NCBI GenBank assembly: GCA_902489295.1 | Contig: CABTZM010000067.1 | Coordinates: forward strand, 1-9,539 | DNA from: an uncultured Collinsella sp. | Lineage (GTDB): Bacteria; Actinomycetota; Coriobacteriia; Coriobacteriales; Coriobacteriaceae | Reading direction: 5' to 3' | DNA length: 9,539 bases | Part shown: positions 6,653 to 9,539 of the stretch, piece by piece | Numbering within the stretch: the first letter of the stretch is position 1 | Layout: the number at the start of each line of letters is the position of its first letter | Program-made: the position numbers and the translations under genes | Notes under the pieces: generated by a model | Database searches by the model: none | The model's input: the letters and a program-made list of their open reading frames with translations, nothing else | Told to the model about the DNA's origin: nothing

Positions 6653-7387
6653 CTACGCAAGCCCCAAGTGTGCTTTAACCTCGGCAGCGCGACGGCGGGA
6701 CACGGGCACCGTCGAGGTTACGCGATCGAGTCTGAGCTCCATAAGACCCGTGGAACCGATCTCGACATTGTGCACGTCTTCCAAATTGACCAGATAGCTG
6801 CGATGAACGCGAATAAAGCCCTCGGAAACCAAGCGACGCTCGAGCGAGGAGATCGACTCATTGATCAGGTACGTTCCCTCGGCGCAGATGGCGTTGCAAA
6901 AATCGGCGCGCGCCTCAAAGTAGCAGACGTCTGCGGCGGGAATGAACACCTTTTTGCCCCCGCGGTCCACCGTCAGACGCAAAGGCTGGCGCGGAGCGTG
7001 GATAACACGACGGGCACCCAAGGCTGCCTCGATCTTGTCGAGTGCCTTTGACAGGCGTGCGTCCTCGACCGGCTTGACGACATAGTCGACCGCATCAAGG
7101 TTATACGCATCGGCGGCAAACTCGGCAAACGCCGTCACAAACACAACCACCGGCGGCGTCTTTAGGTTCTGCAGCGTCTCGGCAAGCTCAATTCCCGAGC
7201 GACCGGGCATGGTAATGTCTAAAAACAACACGTCGGGCTTGTTCGACAGAATCGACTCCACGGCTTCGGTGACATTGCCCGCCTCGGCAATCTGACCCAC
7301 ACGCGTATCCTTTTCCAACAGATAGCGTAGCTCAGCCCTAATTGGAGGTTCGTCATCAACCACCAAGATGTTCCAGCCTTCGGACAT
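6653..7387 (-). CDS. LytTR-family response regulator (RR2)
   Basis: The 244-residue protein has a receiver domain (about 6-122): acidic cluster D11-D12-E13, phosphoacceptor D57 in LFLDITMPG, T85 in FVTAF, and K105 in VVKP. A LytTR DNA-binding domain follows (about 138-241), with IRVHRSYLVN (192-201) and VPVSRRR (227-233). All phosphorylation residues are present. Start choice: the ATG at 7387 has AGGGG eight bases upstream; an upstream TTG at 7414 would add nine residues running through the ribosome binding site. It follows HK2 by 39 bases, as expected for a cognate pair, and is paralogous to RR1, sharing near-identical LDAVDY/VDAVDY and VPVSRRR segments. A perfect match to the general LytTR half-site lies upstream of HK2 (8919-8927), so autoregulation is possible. 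Targets are otherwise unknown. Confidence 0.95.
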   Translation of the reverse strand: MSEGWNILVVDDEPPIRAELRYLLEKDTRVGQIAEAGNVTEAVESILSNKPDVLFLDITMPGRSGIELAETLQNLKTPPVVVFVTAFAEFAADAYNLDAVDYVVKPVEDARLSKALDKIEAALGARRVIHAPRQPLRLTVDRGGKKVFIPAADVCYFEARADFCNAICAEGTYLINESISSLERRLVSEGFIRVHRSYLVNLEDVHNVEIGSTGLMELRLDRVTSTVPVSRRRAAEVKAHLGLA

Positions 7388-7426
7388 ATGCGCTTCCCCT
7401 CTTTTTTCTCTCAATCCAACCGCGTG

Positions 7427-8812
7427 CTACACCGTTAGCGGCGCCGGCTCATGCGGCTCGCCGTTCAACTCAACGATGACCTGCGTTCCCACGCCCTCCT
7501 GGGACTTCACACGCATGCCAGAATCTTCTCCGTAAAAGAAATGGATGCGCTGAAGCACGTTGAAGAGCGCCAGGCCGCAGCCTCGCTTGACGGAGCCGTC
7601 GGCGGTAATGCTTTCGGGCTCCTCTCGGCGATGCTGCTCAAACAGATGCGCACAGACTTCTTCGCTCATACCGATGCCGTCATCTTCGACGATGATCTCC
7701 AAGCCGTCATCGGTCTCAAAAGCCCTAACACGAATAGAAAGCGACTCAGTCTCGCGCTGCGCATGCTTGATACAGTTTTCGAGCAGCGGCTGCAAGATAA
7801 ACGGCGGTACCAGGCTGTCGCGCACCTCAAAGTCGATGTCGACCGAAACGCGCAGACGGCCGTCGCCATACCGGGCCTGCATAAGATTGATATAACGAGT
7901 GCCCTGTTCCACCTCGTGTTCGAGCGTGGTGAGCGTATCGGAGTCAGAAAGCGTCTGACGATAATAGTTGGAGAAGTCGATCAGCAGCGACCTTGCCTTG
8001 TCCGGCTCGGTACGTACGAGCGACACGATGGTGCTGATGGTGTTAAACAGAAAATGAGGATCGACCTGCGATTGCAAGGCGCGCAGCTCCACGCGGGCCG
8101 TAAGCTCGTCCTGGCGCTCGAGCTCAAAGCTCGCAAGCTGCGTGGAAATGAGGTCGGCAAAGCCCGAGGCAAGCGCCGTCTGGCGCATATCGATGCTGCT
8201 CAGACGGGGATAATACAGCTCGAGCGTGCCCACGCAATGCCCGCGCACGGTAAGCGGTGCGACAATACCGGCGCGCAGACGCGGAAAGTAGCCACCTGTC
8301 TCGGTCGAGGCATCGCGCGAGAACACGCTTTGCTCACCGCTGTTGATCACGTTGAGCGTAGTCCGCAGCACCACCGGGGTGCCCGCGGGGCATTTTGCCG
8401 AGTCCTCGCCCCAGCTTGCCAACACCTGCTTGCCGTCGGTAAAGCAGATGGCAGAGGCGATAGTTTCGGACAGGATGATCTTAGAGGCGCCCAGGGCAGC
8501 TTCGGGCGTAAGGCCGCGCGACGTGTAGGCGAATATTTTTGAAGCGATGGCGAGCGTGCGGTCGGTTGCGCTCGATGTGAGGTCGTCGGGAACGACAAAG
8601 ACGTACGAGAAGAAGAAGCACAGCATGACCAAGCCGGCAATGACGACAACGGCCGGAACGGGATTGGGATTATCGGTTAGATCCCAGATGAGCAGCAGGA
8701 TAAGCAGCGGAACGACAATACCGAGCAAGATGGCTTGAACCACATGCTGAGCGGTACGAAAGACCTTGGTAGAGTTGTAGCTCTTGCCCAGAATCAGCCT
8801 ATTGAGATCCAC
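7427..8812 (-). CDS. LytS-type sensor histidine kinase, 2TM-GAF-HisK (HK2)
   Basis: The 461-residue kinase is a paralogue of HK1 with the same layout: two membrane helices (about 22-43 and 51-74), a GAF-like domain (about 85-215, ending AGIVAPLTV and VGTLELYY), then HisK with phosphoacceptor H253 in QVDPHFLFNTIS. The ATPase domain has LLENCIKH (N346), DDGIGM (377-382), GCGLALFN (411-418) and VGT (441-443). HK1 has NPHFLFN, the common form; here the residue two before His is Asp. No 5TM LYT sensor is present. Start choice: AAGGAG at 8824-8819 touches the ATG at 8818, too close to use, but lies six bases before a GTG at 8812, so the GTG is preferred; an ATG start would add two residues. A terminator-like hairpin lies 31 bases upstream. 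RR2 follows after 39 bases. The ligand is unknown. Confidence 0.94.
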   Translation of the reverse strand: MDLNRLILGKSYNSTKVFRTAQHVVQAILLGIVVPLLILLLIWDLTDNPNPVPAVVVIAGLVMLCFFFSYVFVVPDDLTSSATDRTLAIASKIFAYTSRGLTPEAALGASKIILSETIASAICFTDGKQVLASWGEDSAKCPAGTPVVLRTTLNVINSGEQSVFSRDASTETGGYFPRLRAGIVAPLTVRGHCVGTLELYYPRLSSIDMRQTALASGFADLISTQLASFELERQDELTARVELRALQSQVDPHFLFNTISTIVSLVRTEPDKARSLLIDFSNYYRQTLSDSDTLTTLEHEVEQGTRYINLMQARYGDGRLRVSVDIDFEVRDSLVPPFILQPLLENCIKHAQRETESLSIRVRAFETDDGLEIIVEDDGIGMSEEVCAHLFEQHRREEPESITADGSVKRGCGLALFNVLQRIHFFYGEDSGMRVKSQEGVGTQVIVELNGEPHEPAPLTV

Positions 8813-8818
8813 CGTCAT

Positions 8819-8824
8819 CTCCTT
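8819..8824 (-). promoter_or_regulatory. Ribosome binding site that decides the HK2 start
   Basis: AAGGAG on the minus strand directly abuts the ATG at 8818 but sits six bases from the GTG at 8812, in the same frame. Spacing favours initiation at GTG, two codons later than the ATG. Confidence 0.6.
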
Positions 8825-8843
8825 CTTACCGACGCACCCCATA

Positions 8844-8872
8844 GCAATAAAGAGGGCCGCAAGCGACCCTCT
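8844..8872 (-). terminator. Intrinsic terminator-like hairpin between the amidohydrolase and HK2
   Basis: Seen: AGAGGG/CCCTCT arms extend through a U-G wobble and two further pairs to a CUUG tetraloop, giving nine base pairs (8872-8851) on the minus strand, followed by UUAUUG directly after the final U of the stem. It lies 59 bases after the amidohydrolase stop, so it may end that transcript. Only about 31 bases lie between it and the HK2 GTG, leaving no room for a separate promoter; HK2-RR2 transcription must pass through it. Confidence 0.75.
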
Positions 8873-8874
8873 CC

Positions 8875-8907
8875 ATTGCATTATGCAATCAAATACTGTG
8901 TTTTACA
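8875..8907 (-). promoter_or_regulatory. Candidate HK2-RR2 promoter overlapping a perfect dyad
   Basis: Seen: a perfect inverted repeat ATTGCAT-T-ATGCAAT (8875-8889) contains, on the minus strand, a -10-like CATAAT (8885-8880). TGTAAA (8907-8902) lies 16 bases upstream as a weak -35 with three of six consensus bases. A start site 7 bases downstream would place +1 at the first bases of the hairpin 8872-8851. Inference: an operator overlapping the -10. The same ATTGC/GCAAT half-sites occur before the other TCS operon (4178-4206) with different spacing. Confidence 0.35.
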
Positions 8908-8918
8908 TCAAGCCATCG

Positions 8919-8927
8919 ATGAACGGT
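8919..8927 (-). promoter_or_regulatory. Candidate LytTR-regulator half-site
   Basis: Seen: ACCGTTCAT on the minus strand fits every position of the general LytTR half-site [TA][AC][CA]GTTN[AG][TG]. It is centred about 50 bases upstream of the putative HK2 start site, a usual place for an activator. No good second repeat lies 11-13 bases away, and by base composition such a match is expected by chance about once per 2 kb per strand, so this is suggestive only. Confidence 0.3.
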
Positions 8928-8930
8928 AGC

Positions 8931-9539
8931 TTAGGCGCTGTACTTGTTTGCCTCGCCGAAGGTGCCGCCCTCGACAATCCAGCCGTCCTTCATGATGACG
9001 TCCATGTTGTCGGTGTTGAGCACGTGGATGTCGGCGGCGACGTCACCGTTGACGACCAGCAGGTCGGCGCACTTGCCGGCCTCGATGGACCCGGTCTCGT
9101 CCTCGATGTGGCACATCTTGGCACCGTTGAGGGTGGCGCAGGTGATGGTCTCGACCGGAGTGAAGCCGATCTTGTCGACGAACTCGTACATCTCCTCGAT
9201 GGAGCAGGTGCCGTACGGGGTGACGAAGGAGAAGGAGTCGGAGCCGATCGTCATGACGACGCCGCGCTTCTTGGCCTCGCGCAGGCAGTCGTAGTTGCGC
9301 TGCAGCTCCTTCTCGACCAGGGTGCCCTCGTACTTGTCGTGCAGCTCGGGGACGTAGACGGGCGGATAGGTGGCGTACCAGGTGGGCAGGAAAGCGATTG
9401 TCGGAGTGAAGAAGGTGCCCTGCTCGGCCATGAGGTCCATGGTGCGCTCATCGATATCGAAGCCGTGAATCAACTGCTCGCAGCCAAAGCGAACGGAATC
9501 GTAGGCAGCGGCGTGGTTGTTGTAGCAGTGGCTCCACAC
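8931..9539 (-). CDS. Metal-dependent amidohydrolase, C-terminal part (5' end beyond the window)
   Basis: Only the last 202-203 codons are present; the frame is open to the right edge, and the GTG there is internal, not a start. The fragment matches the C-terminal half of the imidazolonepropionase/prolidase-like amidohydrolases: metal-ligand region WSHCYNNH, second histidine region EQLIHGFDID, FFTPTIAF, then GSDSF with the catalytic aspartate at about residue 100. The typical exit follows: NGAKMCHIEDETGSIEAGKCADLLVVNGD and DGWIVEGG. The first metal-binding HxH and the lysine would lie outside. Codon use is strikingly biased (almost only GTC, AAG, GAG, ATC, CTG and TCC), much more so than in the kinases, implying high expression. 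Substrate (a peptide, amino acid derivative or cyclic amide) cannot be told. It is followed by the terminator at 8844-8872. Confidence 0.9.
   Translation of the reverse strand: MWSHCYNNHAAAYDSVRFGCEQLIHGFDIDERTMDLMAEQGTFFTPTIAFLPTWYATYPPVYVPELHDKYEGTLVEKELQRNYDCLREAKKRGVVMTIGSDSFSFVTPYGTCSIEEMYEFVDKIGFTPVETITCATLNGAKMCHIEDETGSIEAGKCADLLVVNGDVAADIHVLNTDNMDVIMKDGWIVEGGTFGEANKYSA

Noticed and set aside
6636..6653. Possible terminator after RR2 (six-pair stem, then GUUU)
   Set aside because: The stem is short with one wobble and only three U follow; too weak to call, so read-through into the phospholipase-like gene is left open.
7451..8542. 363-codon open frame on the plus strand opposite HK2
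   Set aside because: Antisense shadow of a well-supported kinase gene; the product is a basic, low-complexity-like sequence with no family resemblance.
1..9539. CRISPR array, insertion sequence, prophage or toxin-antitoxin module
   Set aside because: No regularly spaced repeats, transposase, terminal inverted repeats, integrase or small paired genes were seen anywhere in the window.

Overview
The window is a compact, GC-rich (about 60% by eye) bacterial region in which every supported gene lies on the minus strand, so the biological reading order runs from right to left. The protein families, GC3-rich codon use and gene content point to a gut actinobacterium of the Coriobacteriia, most like Collinsella. 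This is inferred from general resemblance; there is no rRNA or other marker gene in the window.

Reading right to left: (i) the 3' part of a metal-dependent amidohydrolase (8931-9539, running off the right edge), with very strong codon bias; (ii) a LytS-type sensor kinase (HK2, 7427-8812) and its LytTR response regulator (RR2, 6653-7387); (iii) a cytoplasmic zinc-dependent phospholipase C-like protein (5616-6560); (iv) a UMF1/Atg22-like MFS transporter (4255-5514), closed by an intrinsic terminator; (v) a three-gene operon in which a family 2 glycosyltransferase (2896-4083) overlaps by ATGA a second LytS-type kinase (HK1, 1556-2899), followed by a second LytTR regulator (RR1, 767-1483), closed by a long terminator; (vi) a YfcE/MJ0936-type phosphodiesterase (203-670) with its own terminator; (vii) about 160 bases at the left edge with no confident gene, holding a GC-rich stem-loop and an A/T-tract that looks like the upstream part of a leftward promoter.

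The main theme is a pair of paralogous LytS/LytTR two-component systems within 8 kb. Both kinases have an unusual lean architecture: two membrane helices, a GAF-like domain, then the HisK and ATPase domains, with no 5TM LYT sensor. Envelope-type genes surround them: a glycosyltransferase translationally coupled to HK1, and a phospholipase-like protein and a transporter downstream of RR2. LytTR regulators commonly control surface polysaccharide, envelope, peptide-signalling or transporter genes, so the reasonable inference is a pair of possibly cross-talking regulatory systems for envelope or nutrient functions. Both TCS operons also share a leader layout: an ATTGC/GCAAT inverted repeat, a -10-like box, and a U-tailed hairpin so close to the first start codon that no ordinary promoter fits between. 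RNA polymerase must therefore read through the hairpin to express either system.
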